Positions 27,801 to 42,795 of a stretch of DNA of 64,000 bases are shown here, piece by piece. The position numbers and the translations under genes were made by a program. Under the pieces are notes generated by a model. The model did not search any database. It saw only the letters and a list, made by a program, of their open reading frames with translations, and had not been told where the DNA came from. Source of the stretch: Allacma fusca (lineage: Eukaryota > Arthropoda > Collembola > Symphypleona > Sminthuridae); NCBI GenBank assembly GCA_947179485.1, contig OX359248.1, positions 1,629,501 through 1,693,500 on the forward strand. The letters run 5' to 3'. The stretch's first letter is position 1. Each line of letters starts with the position of its first letter.

Positions 27801-28671
27801 GGAGGATCTAAAACTCATCTCCCACCCACTTTTATGACGCATTCGATACAATTACATTGTCATCTTCCCAGTCAACTCAACCATACTACACTTGACTTTT
27901 CCCTCCTTTTAGATATTAAATCCAGCCTCCGCTGAATTGTGCCAATCTTTGTAATATTCCCATCCTTTACTTTATGTATATTTAAATTCTTGGGCTATCA
28001 CCAGCACCACCACCAGTCAGCCAGGGCAAATTTACTTTAATTTTTTTAAAATATCATTCATGCCACTCAACTTCTTCTGTCCTAAAAAAAATACAAACTG
28101 TAAGTATAAGTATAGATACGTACATATAAACAATATATGGACACATCTATTTCATTGCAAAATTATGTGTGAATCTCCAAACATGGTTCTGTCATCCATT
28201 TTATACTTTTTTCCCTACAAATCCACAGATGCTCAGAGATCTCCTGAGCCTTCCATTGATTTTTTATAGATTTTTTTTAGAACAATTTTATTCATCCCAT
28301 CACTCGCAGAACATGTTTCACCCCATAAAAAAAATATCCTATATGTAACTACTATCAATTTTGTTTTAGACTCATAGCAAGTCCAATAATTCAAACAAGA
28401 AATTGATTTCCCAAACTGTACTTTTAGTATCCACTTGTATGACAACCCCCGGTCTATTATATTTCAACTAGATGATAATTAATTAATATTTGTATAAAAT
28501 ACAGTATGCAATTCAGTAGCATGCCCTTTACTCTTTACAAAATAGTAGAAAAAGTTTCTCACTGCAAAAATTATACAGTAGAGAAACAGCAGGGATGTAC
28601 AATGTACTTACAACTTTCAGTATTTTGAAAGCTCTGCCTGTCCCTCATCAACAAACAGAACAGCCAGAGAC

Positions 28672-28675
<4 letters not shown>

Positions 28676-28722
<47 letters not shown>
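28676..28722 (+). repeat. GA microsatellite, 47 bp
   Basis: A near-perfect GA run followed by AAAAGAAAA. Confidence 0.93.
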
Positions 28723-28726
<4 letters not shown>

Positions 28727-29217
28727 AAAATGATGATGTTGATAAAATGATTTGTTGATGATAGGTTACGCTAGGACTCGACAGGGGAAAAAACAGAAAA
28801 AGTTACTGTTATTACATGCTCATCAGCAACATCCCAGTATTTACAATTTGACATCAGCAGGTCATACAACCCTCCAGAAATACAAAAGTATAGATAGAAT
28901 TAACACATAGTAAAAAAAAATACCATGTGTGCATATACCTATTAGGTTTTTCTTGCTCAAAATACAAAAGTGATTCTGAACAAGCAGCAGCAGCCGTGTG
29001 CTACCTAAAAACTAAACTAACTTCTGTAATGATTCCTTTTGTTTTCAAAATGCCTCCAGAGTATGTCCTTTCCCAAACACACACACAGAGTCAAGGGAAG
29101 ACAGCAGTATATATGCAGGTACAGTACATCAATATACAGGGTTGTTGGCAGAATGTACTTTTCTTGTAACGTGCATGCTCTCCAATGAAGAACTCACGGA
29201 GATACATACACAGAGAC

Positions 29218-29248
<31 letters not shown>

Positions 29249-29539
29249 AAGAGTAAGTAACGAAATTAGAATTGCTTCTGTCAGTTTAGGCAACATGCAA
29301 TCTGTCAATTTGATGAGTTCAAAACTTTTCGGGTGCATTCCTTTGCAAAAGTAACTCATAACTCATTTCCCAGCACATAGGTTCTTTCCCTGGGAAATTC
29401 TTCTTTTATTCCTGTAATGTGTACTAATCCCCACCAACACATATACATACCTATGCCCATCATAGATGATACATTTCTGTAGATATTGACAAACTATGTG
29501 TAAGTATAATAGTACGGTAACAAAAATGATCTCATCACT

Positions 29540-29569
29540 ATAATAATAATAATTATTATTATTATTATT
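29540..29569. repeat. Palindromic AAT/ATT tract
   Basis: A TAA/AAT run switches at its centre to an ATT run, so the tract is its own reverse complement and could form a hairpin. Confidence 0.85.
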
Positions 29570-31331
29570 GCCATCCACAGGCATTTCAAAAACTCATATC
29601 TATAATATGGTTGCATATATTATATCTAAAAGATCATAGGATTTCAACCGAAAGGAGTTTAAATCATCCGGAATTTTTTGAATTCCTTCTCAATACATTA
29701 GCTCCGTGAATTGGAATTATTATTTTTGCTTGCCAAAAGGAGTTCAGTTCACCAGACAAACACATCCACATGAAAACACAAGTACCTAACTCCGCCGATT
29801 TTCCCATATACAAGAAACCGATTAAATTTATCAAAGGAAACCCCATGAAAAGGAGTAGAGGGGAAAGGAGAAGACGGGAATAAAATGCTTTTTTCTCTTA
29901 TTCTGAAAGCACATCTCCCCAACCTTTTCACATTCGTCGTCGTCAGTCCAATGAAAATGATCTGGTATATTCTAGTCAATTCATTCAATTGAATCCTTCA
30001 CCTTTCCCATCTCTCTCTCTCTCTCTCTCGCTCAGTTTCTCTATTCCACCACCATGTTCCTCTCTTTATACCTAGAGATGTGTAAGTATACATAGAGCTC
30101 TCTACACATTTAAGTGAGCAGAGAGCTGACGATAAGTCAAGATCCTGGCTTGAAAAGGTACCTAAAACTGCACTCGTAAGGGAAACGAAAAATACAGAGA
30201 GAGAGAGAAAGAGAGAGAGAGAGAAGAACGAGGAGGCAAAAAAAGACCGAATTTCGGAGGACAGATGGATAGTGTGCTAGTAGTTAGTAGTGGTGAGAGT
30301 TTTTATTTCCCCAAGTTATATATCTATACAGTTAACTTAATCCATATGTATAGATACATTTTTGTATTTCCTTCAGAGTTAGAATGCTCCCATGCAGTGG
30401 GAAAAATATATGTGTGTACAGGACACCTACATATATAAACCTATCCATACACTCATATATATATATATGTATATAGTCCTACGTGGAGAAAACAGCATAC
30501 ATTACGGAAAAATCTTGGGGAGCCCCGTGTAATGTAGATACAGATATATTACATAGTCATCCAGGAGCGGAGATAGACACATGGCTTCACATCTACTCAC
30601 TCACACCAGCCAAAACTTATGGATATATGTAACTGTATAGATTTATCAGTAAGCCATACATGGGTACACGAATGCATACAAGTACAATATATGCACACTC
30701 CTCTAAGTTCCTGATGTGTGGAATCCTCACATAGGGAAAGTTAAGGCTGGGGGAATCCATTCAGAGGGGAATCGAGGGAAATGGATTGAAAAGAGAAGCA
30801 AACCCGAAAGTTGCGACCGAAAACGAACGAAAGGAAAGCTCAGGCGAAAACTATGGATCCTATAATATGGGCATACACATATCTATCTATGTATGTACAC
30901 ATAGTGAGGAAGTTGGGACACGGACAAGTCTATCATGTACATATTTTGGTATATACATAGATATAGGTAGATATACAAGTTCTAGCAAAGCTAGCTCAGC
31001 TCAAGCTCGTCACCCCATGAGTACAAGCCTACAAGAGTCCCTGTGCCTTGCACCACTCTCTTATGGATGTACATACATCCCTTCATATGTACAGATAGAC
31101 ACACTCCTGCAAGAACATGGGAGAGGAGCCTTGAGTCCCTAGGCATATCCGCCTATATATAACTATATGCATATACATATATTACATAAACCCATACTTT
31201 AGAATCTACAGATAGTACGACCGCTCTCTCCCACACAAAACTTCCATAAGTGTCTACATGGACAAGAAAGAGAACTTACATACATCCAGAACCCGGCTCG
31301 ATTTTATTGCCATTTGCCTGATTAAAAAAGT

Positions 31332-31386
<55 letters not shown>
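31332..31386 (+). repeat. GA microsatellite, 55 bp with one AAA interruption
   Basis: A GA run with a GAAAGA break near its left end, responsible for two false Ser/Leu frames on the minus strand. Confidence 0.93.
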
Positions 31387-31389
<3 letters not shown>

Positions 31390-34300
31390 GAGGAGAGCAG
31401 AGCAGAGCGCACAGGAGAAACGAAAACAGAGGAGAATCCGAAAATCAATACTACACATCACATACATACCAAGACATTTCTACTAAACCCTCAGCACGTT
31501 CAAAAACTTCCTATCCTCTCCCTCCTTTACCTACATACATTCATACATGCACGCATTTTGTATCCCTGGACCTAGGGATAATAGTATGTACATTACGTAA
31601 CAATCTCACATTTAAAACGCACTCGCTCAAGTCCCGTTGTTGTTTCCTCCTTTCACCATTACATTACTACCTATGTATGTATGCACTCAAAGTAAAATGT
31701 TTAGGTATACCTTCTAAAGGCACATATGGACATATGGAAGGCTACTGTTCTTCCACCTATACAATATATATAAGTACACACATCCTTTCCAATGGTAAAA
31801 GTCTGTCATTGGAATGGCATACACACACACACACACACACGGAATACATATAGGTATAATTAGATACATGTGTACACTAGAGGCATCGTTATGAATTTAT
31901 TTGGTCACTCAGAGAGTCGTCTATTCTATGAATGCATGCACGCGTCTATTGTTGTAAGGAATCCTCCACTGAGCCCTACTGTATTTGACTATGTATCTAC
32001 ATATATGCATCTGATTGTGAGCTGAAATACATAGTCCCTACATTTTGCAACATAACAAGCACCCTGAAGAAGCACCCCTCTTTGATCGTCACATACGACT
32101 GCTCATCTGAATACTCATCATTACATGAATTACACGTATACTACATCTGGACGAAGAGCGGGAATTGACAGTCATTTCCACTTGAAAACTCAAATCATAT
32201 TCAACCAATCCTTTTGGAATAAAACACAATACTACACCAAGTCACTTTTACAATCATACACTTTTCAATTCTCAAATATAATACTACTTCCCTCCCGCTC
32301 TCTCTCTCTCTCTCTCTAACTCTGACTCTCTGTTCCAGTTTATTGATAATCCATATATTATATAGATACATGTAATATAATATATATGCAAAATGACCGA
32401 GAAACAAAACTCGTGGTCACTGAGGAATGGAATGGATAGCGCAGCAATGCCCATCAAAACAACAACTTCAGTAATTCAGTATCCCCCTACAACTATTTAT
32501 AGATACATAATTATCTGCGTACATATGCATTGCTACATCTGTTCTGTACTACCGTATGTGCTTAACATACATAATAATTACATACCTCACCCCCAATACT
32601 ATAACCTTCGTTTCTCGGTCGAAAAATCAAAAAGACACTTTACAGTATACGTGGCTACAGATATATCCCACATGTAGATTACAAGGATATAATAATTACA
32701 TACAATCAAAAATACGCAAAGTACACAAGTGTCCGTCAGGATTGGACAATTTGCCTTATTTAGAATTTGGACAGAGAGAGAGAGAGGGAGGGAGGGAGGG
32801 AGGGAGAGAGAGAGACACACACAGAAAGAGAAAGAGAGAATTGAGAGAAAACCCTAATCACTTCAACGCTGCTCAACTCGTTTATATTTGCACACACCAC
32901 TCTCGTCAGTTCAGTGCTACTAATTAGGGGTACGGGGAAATCATGGATCGAGTGCTAAATCACCAAACTTGTATGAACATATATACATATGGAGCCCATG
33001 ACTGGAGAGCATATGTTGAGCCTACATATACATGTGTAGGATTCATTCTGCTAATATTCCACACATGGGAAAGAGCGAGCTAGCGAGCCTCAGCAGAAAA
33101 GCATCGGGAAAGGGCTATAATTATAAAACAGGCATGTAGCTCCACAAATTACATTAGGAATCAGTTCTATGATGAATGTAGCTGTGGAACGCAATACCCC
33201 TTCAACCCAACGATAATAATAACAGCATGTCGCGAATGTTTCCTGACAATTGCAGAAATACACTGTACGCTCACCAATTACCTGCAATTACTAAACTCCT
33301 AGAGCCAACTCGCCTTCCCCCCACAAAGTACTCCCTCCTACAACACACTCCTGCACCCTATCTATAGACATACACACACACACATAACGACTCACAATCA
33401 AAAAATCTCCTTTAACCCCTTTTGTCAACCCGTCAGTCAGGGCTTTCTGTGCGGAAATGAAGCTTTCACAAAACTAACATAACAATACAAACTACTCCGT
33501 TTCCTTATCCTCATTCTTTAATAATAGTCATAATAATTTAAGTCACTAAGCAAGGCAAGGAGGAAAAATATCATTCAATCCCTTATACCTCCTATACATA
33601 CATACATCGTATAACAATAATATTAGATATATATCTATAAGTTAATTGTAAGTTAAAATCTCAAACTAAAAATTAGGACTCCTTCGTTACGTCTCAAAAT
33701 AACTAATCACATTCTTTTTGTCCGGGATCTAATAATAATTAGAACCTTTTAGAAGTAGGATCTCAACGCCCAAGTGGCCACAGCCCTCTTGACACCAGAT
33801 ACATACATAATTATAACGGAGAGGAGAGGAGAAAGAGAGAGAGAGAGAGCACATATAATAAATTTAACCCCAGACATTTCAGTCATATAAAGCCCGTCGT
33901 CAAGTTTACATGGGCATGCCTTCAAAAATCCATAATTTCCTTGGAAAAATGGGAGTATCTCCAAAAGGAAGGGAAGAAGAGACAGTACTCAATACTCATG
34001 TATCAACTCATGTAGATAGCTATATATGTAGGATCCATGGGATAAAAACCGCATAAATTATCAAGAGCGGCATAGTGTAAACAAAGTTGAGCATGTGATT
34101 TGTGAGGGTTGTTGGGAACACTTGCGATCACTTGAGCCAGTGGTTCTCCCTTCATCGTCATTCAATTTATGAGAACACTTGAGGATCTTAACTGAACGGA
34201 AGAGCTCCTGTATTTAAATATACTGAAACTACATCAATGTCTTGACAGCCACCAGTCTCTGAGTACCGTGCACAGGGCATGGTAAAAGTCCCGTGTCTAA

Positions 34301-35445
34301 TTTATCTATACACAGTATCAGTAGATACATACATAAGTACACATACACAATACAGCTACATACGTAGGCATTTACATGTAGGAGGAGGAGGGAATCCAAA
34401 ATGTACATAAAATACAGACACAGTGAGTGTAAAAGGGGGACAGTCACACTAACAACAACAGGATACTACGTGTGTGCATGTGTGTGTGTGTGTGTGGGTT
34501 ACTACACTATTGTGTATCTCCTTGCATATAACACACTCTACACTTCAGTTGGACATATACGCATCCAAATACTTCAAATATTCCCTACACCAATATGTAC
34601 ACGCATACTGTATCTCCATGTATTCATGAACAGTAATAATAATAGTTTGTGTATGATACGCGGACATGTGAGTGACGCTAGTTTAGTTCAGTCTTGTCTC
34701 ATAATGCGCATTCCTGGATTTAACCGAATCCCCAGGATTCATTTCCCACAAAAAATCTATTCAATCAATAAAAGCGTCCGCCCGGCCGTCTACTACTCCC
34801 AATTCCAATGTCTTCTCTCTCTCTCTCTCCCTCTCTCTTTTATGTATTTCTATTCCACAACCTTGGTTTCCTATCCTTTCCAAAGGATAAATACCCCTCT
34901 GTAAATATTTAACTCTGCTTTCTTCCCTTTCTTCCTTCCCAACTCCCTATTATTATAGTCCACACACCGTGGAAGCCTGGCAAAGTTACATATCAAAAAA
35001 TATCTAGATGTAAAAGGGCATTGGATTTCCCTAAAAAATACTATTGTTACGTAAAAGAAATTAATTTTTTTTTGTAAACAATTTATACAGGAACTTACAC
35101 AACCCACTCCAAATTTCCTACCAATTAAATTCCAATGGTAACCTAAAAAACCAATTTTAAACACACACAACGCAGGACCAGAGAGACCGGACCTACTCTC
35201 TTCTGCCATAGTCCGGAGTTCAAATGATAAACGTACCTTTCTCATGCACTCTGACTCCTTGCATCATTTTTAATTCCCAAGGTTTTTTTTTTTAACAAAA
35301 AACTAGATAGCACAAGGGAGTGAAAAAAACTATGGAAGGGAGTTTATCGGCAAAGTTATTAAGATCCCAAGTGATGATAAGAGTTAGGAGAGATGAGAGA
35401 TATGATAAGTTGAAATCCAGACTGAACATATATAGGGAGGGAGTA

Positions 35446-35488
35446 ATAGTAATAATAATAATAATAATTATTATTATTATTATTATTC
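35446..35488. repeat. Palindromic AAT/ATT tract, 43 bp
   Basis: About seven AAT units then about seven ATT units, symmetric about 35468, the longer of two such tracts in the window. Confidence 0.88.
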
Positions 35489-38111
35489 TAATACTGGCAA
35501 TATATAGAGATAGACAGAGAGAGAGAGAAAGAGTAAGGAGGGATATCCAAGAGTAATACTTCATTCGGACTTGCTTTTGCTCTGACTGAGACAAGCAGTC
35601 CTTGTGTGTAATCTTTGGTGATAAAAGCTAACACATAATAAGCATATACACACACACACACACATATGATTTTCTACAAGTCCTTAGCGATAAGTGTGCA
35701 TTGATAATTAAGAAGCAATGTCGTGAGGAATGGGCGGACTAGAGTCATAAATTCACTCCCCCACATTGCTCATATGCACATATGTACATATTCTGCATTC
35801 CTCCCGAAAGTAATACACACTTCTTTGTCGGACTTTTTCATCAGTATCACATGCAGAAACGTTTCAAAATTTCATTACAGATTGCAATATATGGCCAAGA
35901 AAAAAAATCCCTACATTTCTGAACTCAGTATTATAGTTAATCATTAAATGGTAACAGCATTCAGGGGAACATATTTCCAGGAACATAATATCTCCATTTG
36001 AAAAATTGCGCTCCCTTCAAAAAAAAAAAAAGAAAAGATAAATGGGAAAAACTAAATGTTGCAAATACTTACATACCATGTTACGTACTATTACTATAAA
36101 AGAACATAATATGCTAGTATTTGTAGTATGTACTTATATGTAAATATCCTTATATTACGCATGACATGACATATGTACACTTCACGAGAGAAACTCTACA
36201 AGTATCTTTATCTTGTGAAAAATTAATTAAATCCCAACAGAAAGAATGCCCAGAGAGAGAGAGAGAGAGATACGACTCTCACGCTCAATCTACTAACGTT
36301 AACGTTACGTATACGAAGACACACACATTATACATAAGTATAACATAGTTCTTCGAAATATCATCATCCTCCTCCTCCTCCTCCTCCTTCTCGAATCAGG
36401 TCGTCAAACAATTCAAAGAGTGGGAGAAGAGTGCGAGAGGGAAAACAATTTCCAACTTTATAAGATAAACGAAAAGAGGGAAAGAGAACTCTGACGGAGT
36501 GAGCCAAAGTCAGGCCACACATTGGAAAAACACTACTACATAGAGATAGACTCAAGTAAGTCTAGCTCATACATATCTATAGTAGTTTGGGAAGGGAAGA
36601 GGAAGATAACCAAAGAAGAGAAGAATTAAAATCTAAACTCTTTCCACACGCCCAAACTATTCTTCCTCCCTCCCTCCTATTTATTACTAGAAAAAGAAAA
36701 GAGAGCCTCAAGGTAGTCTCCATCTATACATATATCTATTTGTATTTTCCCCAAAAACTTCTCCTAATACCATCAACCGAATTAGTACCAACCCGACCAA
36801 AAACCAACCATCTCATGAGCCATATGACAAGAGACCTATTAAAGTGCAGCTTGAGTGCAATGGAGTTCCGAAAGAGAGAGAGAGACAGAGACAGAGAAAA
36901 AACATGTTTGTAATGAAGCTGGAAACTGCACATTCTTGAAAATCACACCATATGACCCAAACGGTCCTTCATAATTCCAAAACCTAAAGTTACATACACA
37001 CAACAAATGAAAGAAACCAGGGTGAAATACTCCTTAATAAATGAAATTTCCCCATTTAACTTGATCAATTCAATACGTAAAGACAAAAGTTGGGAACGAA
37101 ATCAAAACTCCATGGACAAATATCTCTCCTTTAAGGGCGTTAAGTTAAGGGAGTAAGTAAGTTACTGATAGTAAGGGATAAAAGAGGGGAATCTTCCCTC
37201 TTCCCCAAAAATAAAAATACTCCACCAAAAGCTACCCACACACATACATACACAGACACTGACACACACACACACAGATCCGTACATTCAGAGACACTTG
37301 CAAGGAATCAAATCAAATTGGTGGATATTTGTGAAGTGCGGAGTGTAAAAATCCGGGAGCGTAATCAAAGGAGTAATTTGGAAGGTGATTCCGGGTGACC
37401 CAAGTGGCCATCCGATGTTCGTAAAAAGTGTGTAAAAGTGCATTTATAAGGAGAGGCATGGAGCTGTATGACTTGAGCCCTCGGATGAAGAACAATACCG
37501 GACTCTCCCAATGAACAAGCAATGGTGCTATAAAACCCTCGTTTTATGACCCCCTCAAACGACTATTACACTTTGTTTTCCTTCGCCCCAATAGTCCCAA
37601 ACCAAACTTGTTCAGACCAGGATTCTCTCTCTCTCTCTCTCTCATTCTCTTTCTCTCTCTCACTCTCTCTCTCTCTCTCTCTTTCCAGCTTTATTTTACT
37701 CTCAAGCTCTCCCATCTCATATCATTCCTTCAACTTCACTTATATCTTTTCTTCCTTCGAACCTTCTACAATGGGACTGGAACACCATGTCTGTTTTATA
37801 CTTGCATATATCTTTACAACATAAGTAGATATACAATTCTATGTACTAACAGTAATATTCTATCCCACAGAAAAAAAAAAACAAAATTCAACCAGAAAAG
37901 AAAAGCAAAGACACCGGCTTGTCGTCTCGTCCAAGTATTTTCCTCCATCCTATTCCTATTACTTTCACTCCCTCCAATCCGAATAACAGTACTTTCTCCT
38001 CACACACAACAAAAAAAACAACTTATAATGTCTTTCCTCTTTTATTCTTCTTCCTCGCAGATATGAAAGTTAGGCTCAGCGCTTCTCCATTCCAATCTCT
38101 CCCTCTCCATC

Positions 38112-38142
<31 letters not shown>

Positions 38143-39122
38143 CAGCACCCAAAAATTTCTTTAGTTACTTTTTGTATTTCTTCAGCACATCTCTAAATTT
38201 CATAGAGAAGAATTGCCCAAATGGCAAAAACACTATCAGGGGGAAATGAAAACTCATGCTATACTGGTCATATCAAATTTCCTCTCCCCCCCCCCCTCAG
38301 AAAAAAAAGAAAGATCAAAACCCTACCTTAGACTGTATTATCCTTCCTATAAAAGCCCATTATAAAATGAGCATCTCCACAAACAACCAGACCCTAACCT
38401 CTGTGGAGAGTCCGAAACAAACATAAAAAATCAAATAAAAATCCAAAACTGACTTCATACATCCAGCCTTGAGATTGTTACCACTCGAGGAAAATGAGCA
38501 TTTGTTAGGGCATGAGACCCTCTCCCTGAACACTGAACATATCTGAATCTGCTGTTGAAGTCACCTTGAATTTCATCGAGACAAATAATATTATTAGGAT
38601 ATTTTGGTTATAAAACCCACCAAAACGTACATTCATGGGTTCATAAAATGGACACACTACCACTACTACTACAATAACAACAGTCGTATCGATTGTATTA
38701 CCTTTAGTACTCTGTCCTATAATACCCTACCCAGACACAATCCTCCACATAATACATCCTGGAAAACTCCATAGCCTGATCTGATATTAGTACCATTGTA
38801 AAACAACGGACAGAGGGAAACAAAAAAAACCAGAGAAACGACTATTGTGTATTGCAATAGTTGTGAAATAAATCCGACCAAAGAAGGTAGTAAAACCAAG
38901 GATAAGGGAATGCTATGGTAACAAAACCAGAGAATGTGAGTGGGAGAGAGAGAGAGAGAGAGAGACTAGAAAGTACACAGGATTTTTATAATAGTGATAA
39001 AATCAAATTCCAGGGAGACGAAGAGAGAGAAATGCCATGAGGAGGATGAAAGAGAATAGAATAATATACAGGAAAGAGAATGAAAGGCTTCCCTGGGAAC
39101 TTTCCCTGGAATTATGAGCGAC

Positions 39123-39162
<40 letters not shown>

Positions 39163-39525
39163 AGGAGAACTATTTATGTATGTATATATATGATGGGGAA
39201 TATATGTATATGGAATGAGTGAGTGAGTGGTTGTTGATAGTAATTACAAGCAGAAAGTAATAATTTGAAGACAATCAAAGGCTCGAGATTTGACACGGGA
39301 GAGAGCCGTAAAATGGTAAATAAAGTTTGGACAAATGGTGTGATGATCCCTTCTCCAAGAAATATAGACTATGAGGGAAACGCTTCAGCGCTATATGGAA
39401 ACACACAGTGAAAGAGAGAGGAGTGGAAATCATGACATTTTAGCATGTAATCAAAGTAGATAAAGCCTGTATAAAGATGCTCGTAAAAATGCAATAGCCA
39501 TCTCCCTATCCCATTACGTCCTACC

Positions 39526-39565
<40 letters not shown>

Positions 39566-40411
39566 TCTCTCTCTCTCCTTCTCTCATCCCACAACACCTT
39601 CTTCTTCTTCCTCATGTAATGGCTAACAGGAGCAGGAGCTACGTATGCAAAAAAAAATCTCACTCTCTTCCATAAAATAGTCACTTGCTATATCCTAACC
39701 TAACCTTCCCCAAACTATTCCATTATTCTTGCTTATTTCCTTCCTATTTGTCAATTTTCACAAGCATTATCGTCCGGGATAATGTCTCCTCTTGAGACAA
39801 AAATCTTTCCTAAATTATTATTTTTATTATTATTACTATTACTCAATGTGTCAAGGTACATTCCTGTCAAAATATATGGAAGTGCCTACACACATGCATA
39901 TTGTGCGGATGTAGGATAAATATGCAAAACTTACTATCAACCCCTTTGTATAATTAACACAACAGATACATAATTATATATGTATCTACACATGCACTAC
40001 ACTAACCAACTCATATACATATATACATATGTACTTATACTGACCATACCCCAAGTGTTCCTTCAACCGAATCCCCCTTTTTCATCATTTAACTACTATC
40101 ACCTCATTTTTCTCGTCAACAGGAAAACGGAAAAACGGCTCACAACTTAGCACAATAATTAACACCCTTTTATTTTGCAAATAACTTCATACATAATTAT
40201 ACATAATTATGTACAGTATTTACATATGTTCACTCTGACTAGCATATGCTCATTCAAGGGATTCTAGTACTCATCTGGAATATTTAAGTCCTTGGAATTA
40301 ATCTTCACCAGTATAGTTCTCCCTGGTAAATTACAAGTCATGTACTCACTAACTCAATACCTCAAGTAATTACATATAATAAAAGTATAATGGAGAGAGA
40401 GAGAGAGAGTG

Positions 40412-40438
40412 CAGTAGTAGTAGTAGTAGTAGTAGTAG
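40412..40438 (+). repeat. TAG triplet tract
   Basis: Eight to nine TAG units directly after a GA tract (40394-40409). Confidence 0.9.
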
Positions 40439-40885
40439 AAATTACATTGCAAACAGAGCATATAATGGAACACTTGTAATTATAATTACATAATCCAATC
40501 CGTGCTAACTAGGATTGAAGTGGTGGATCAACAGCTTCCAGCCCATCTCAACCATTTAGATTCATAACAAGTTAATAAACTTGACTTTCCACGCCATCCA
40601 GGACAACAATACAAATAATTACAAGCATTAATATTATCATTAGATATGCATAACATGATACAATCCTCATACTAATCCTTTACCATCTTCTGATTTCATA
40701 CACAGTCACATAAAATTACACTGAGATACATAACACAGAGTATCTTCATCGGATTATTAAGCAAGTAGCAAGTCATTCAAGAATAGAAGGAGATACAAAA
40801 ACAATTCTGATGTACTTTTCAAGCTTCAAACAAATTATAGAGAAAGAGAGAGAGAGGGGAGAGAGAGGGAAAAAGACGCGGAAAT

Positions 40886-40917
<32 letters not shown>

Positions 40918-42770
40918 CTGAATGCATTAATTAATGCTGACGTTGCCGCAGATACGTTTCAGTGTCAAAATATTTTGGTTCGATGGAGATGATCCATGCA
41001 TTCCTGACAGCTACACGATCTAGCTCCATTAAATAATAATAATTACTCATTAAATTTGTACTCCCGTCACTCACAATGTTCTCGTCTTCCTTCATTAATA
41101 CTCCCAACACCACGGCACTTTCTATTTCCATCAGGTCTGAGTCAAAACGTCAGCTCAGACTGAGACTCAACCCAGTCCGCAAAAATCATTATTACTACAT
41201 ACAGCAAAAACCATTGCAAAAAAAAAATTGCAAAAACATTTTCAAATATTACTTCGCAAAAATAATAATCCAGTCCTAAATTCCCTCATCCCTTAAAAAA
41301 ATATCAATTCACGTATCATCACTATATATGTATCCTTCCGAATCTTATTATACATTTTGAGGATGAGACGAATTTCTTAACTCCTTACAAACTTCTCAAT
41401 AATGTGACAATGTAAATTAAAATATTGAGTCAAAAATACATGATATTAATTAGACTAGATTAAAACATTCCTATTATACCAGATGATTGAGGAATGACAG
41501 CGTCACAGTGTCCAGAGCATTAAAAAGTTCCATACAGTCATTACAAAAATGTTTGATCCGCTCCATATGTATTGTATCTACTCATACATAATAATAATCA
41601 CCAAACGTTACAAATGTACACACAAACTTCAAAAAAAAAATAATTGACGAGATACAGTCAAATTATGAGGAGCGAGGGCTCAACCAAAAACGACAAATAA
41701 ATAATTCCACCGACCATAAAGTAACTACAATTTATGAGGAGTTACCACAGGAGTGTAGTAGTTCCAACTAATTGTAAGTAAGTCAGTCAAACAGATGCGT
41801 GTACATACATACATACATACATTTATACGGAGGAAACCATATTTTATTATGCATTCTACATGCTTGACTTCCAGCACGGGCTTGCATAATTTTTCATTTG
41901 TTCACGTTCCGTGCTTGCATACTTAATCAACGGCAGAAGCAGTGAGTAAGTAGTAGTAGTAGTATTAGCATTATAGCTAGTACTAGACAACTCCTGCTAT
42001 GTACTACTATAGAGTCCACACAAGTCCTTCCATTTGCTCCAAGAAGGTGGGTGTACCCACTACACACTATTGACTCATTATCCAAAGCCTAAGTAAACAT
42101 AGAGAGATACAGAAGAAGAACATCTTTGGTGCTCAAGGAATTAATCCAAGTGTGGTAATAATAAATGTACCTACATGCACATTTGAAATACCTGAGAGAT
42201 ACGATATACATTTTTTTTTTAATGTACATACCCAGATATACACATGCACAATTAAAATTATATTATTATGCACACACACACAAAAAATAGGAAACCCTGT
42301 GCAGAAATTCACTCGTACTACAGTAGTTGGGAAATACGTAGTACAAACCAGATATATTAAGGAGAAACAAGTGTGTAGTCCAAACTTGCTCATGTTGGAA
42401 CTTGTCTTAAAAAATTAACAGATTGACATTTCCAGCTTAAAAAATGATGATCAATTTCCACAGTGGCCACAAATTAACAACAACTTGAGAGCTTTTGCTC
42501 ATGCTTTATAACCAGCCTCCACCCTTTATATGATTAGTGAATCACAAACTCTGTCCATTCCTATCTCTCACTCTTTTTTTTTCTCTCTCTCTCTCTCTCT
42601 ATCTCTACCTCTGTCTCTGTCTCTGTCTCTCGGACCAACATACACACATATAGAGAAAAAAATCCTCTTCTTATCTTGTGGTTGATTATACCATTTCCCT
42701 TGTACATGTAAAACTATTATGCACGAACCCTGTCTTTCCCAGAAGTTACATATGTAATTAATACGTACCC

Positions 42771-42795
42771 ACAAACAAACAAACAAACAAACAAA
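42771..42795 (+). repeat. CAAA tetranucleotide tract
   Basis: Six CAAA units. On the minus strand they read as alternating Phe/Val/Cys. Confidence 0.9.

Noticed and set aside
31386..31853. 155-codon plus-strand open frame
   Set aside because: Starts inside a GA array and ends in a CA array (poly Thr-His); composition follows local repeats.
34401..34904. 167-codon plus-strand open frame, the longest in the window
   Set aside because: Built over GT, TACATA and CT tracts (runs of Cys/Val, Tyr/Ile and Leu/Ser), with no paired splice sites and no recognisable domain.
37275..37395. Plus-strand open stretch (KLVDICEVRSVKIRERNQ) after a CA tract
   Set aside because: Acceptor and donor (gtgatt) are both mediocre and nothing nearby joins it in phase.
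37546..38164. Overlapping plus-strand frames rich in Ser/Leu
   Set aside because: Products of long CT tracts at 37624-37682 and 38110-38145.
38465..38640. Minus-strand open stretch (EIQGDFNSRFRYVQCSG)
   Set aside because: About 50 codons without a credible acceptor; judged chance.
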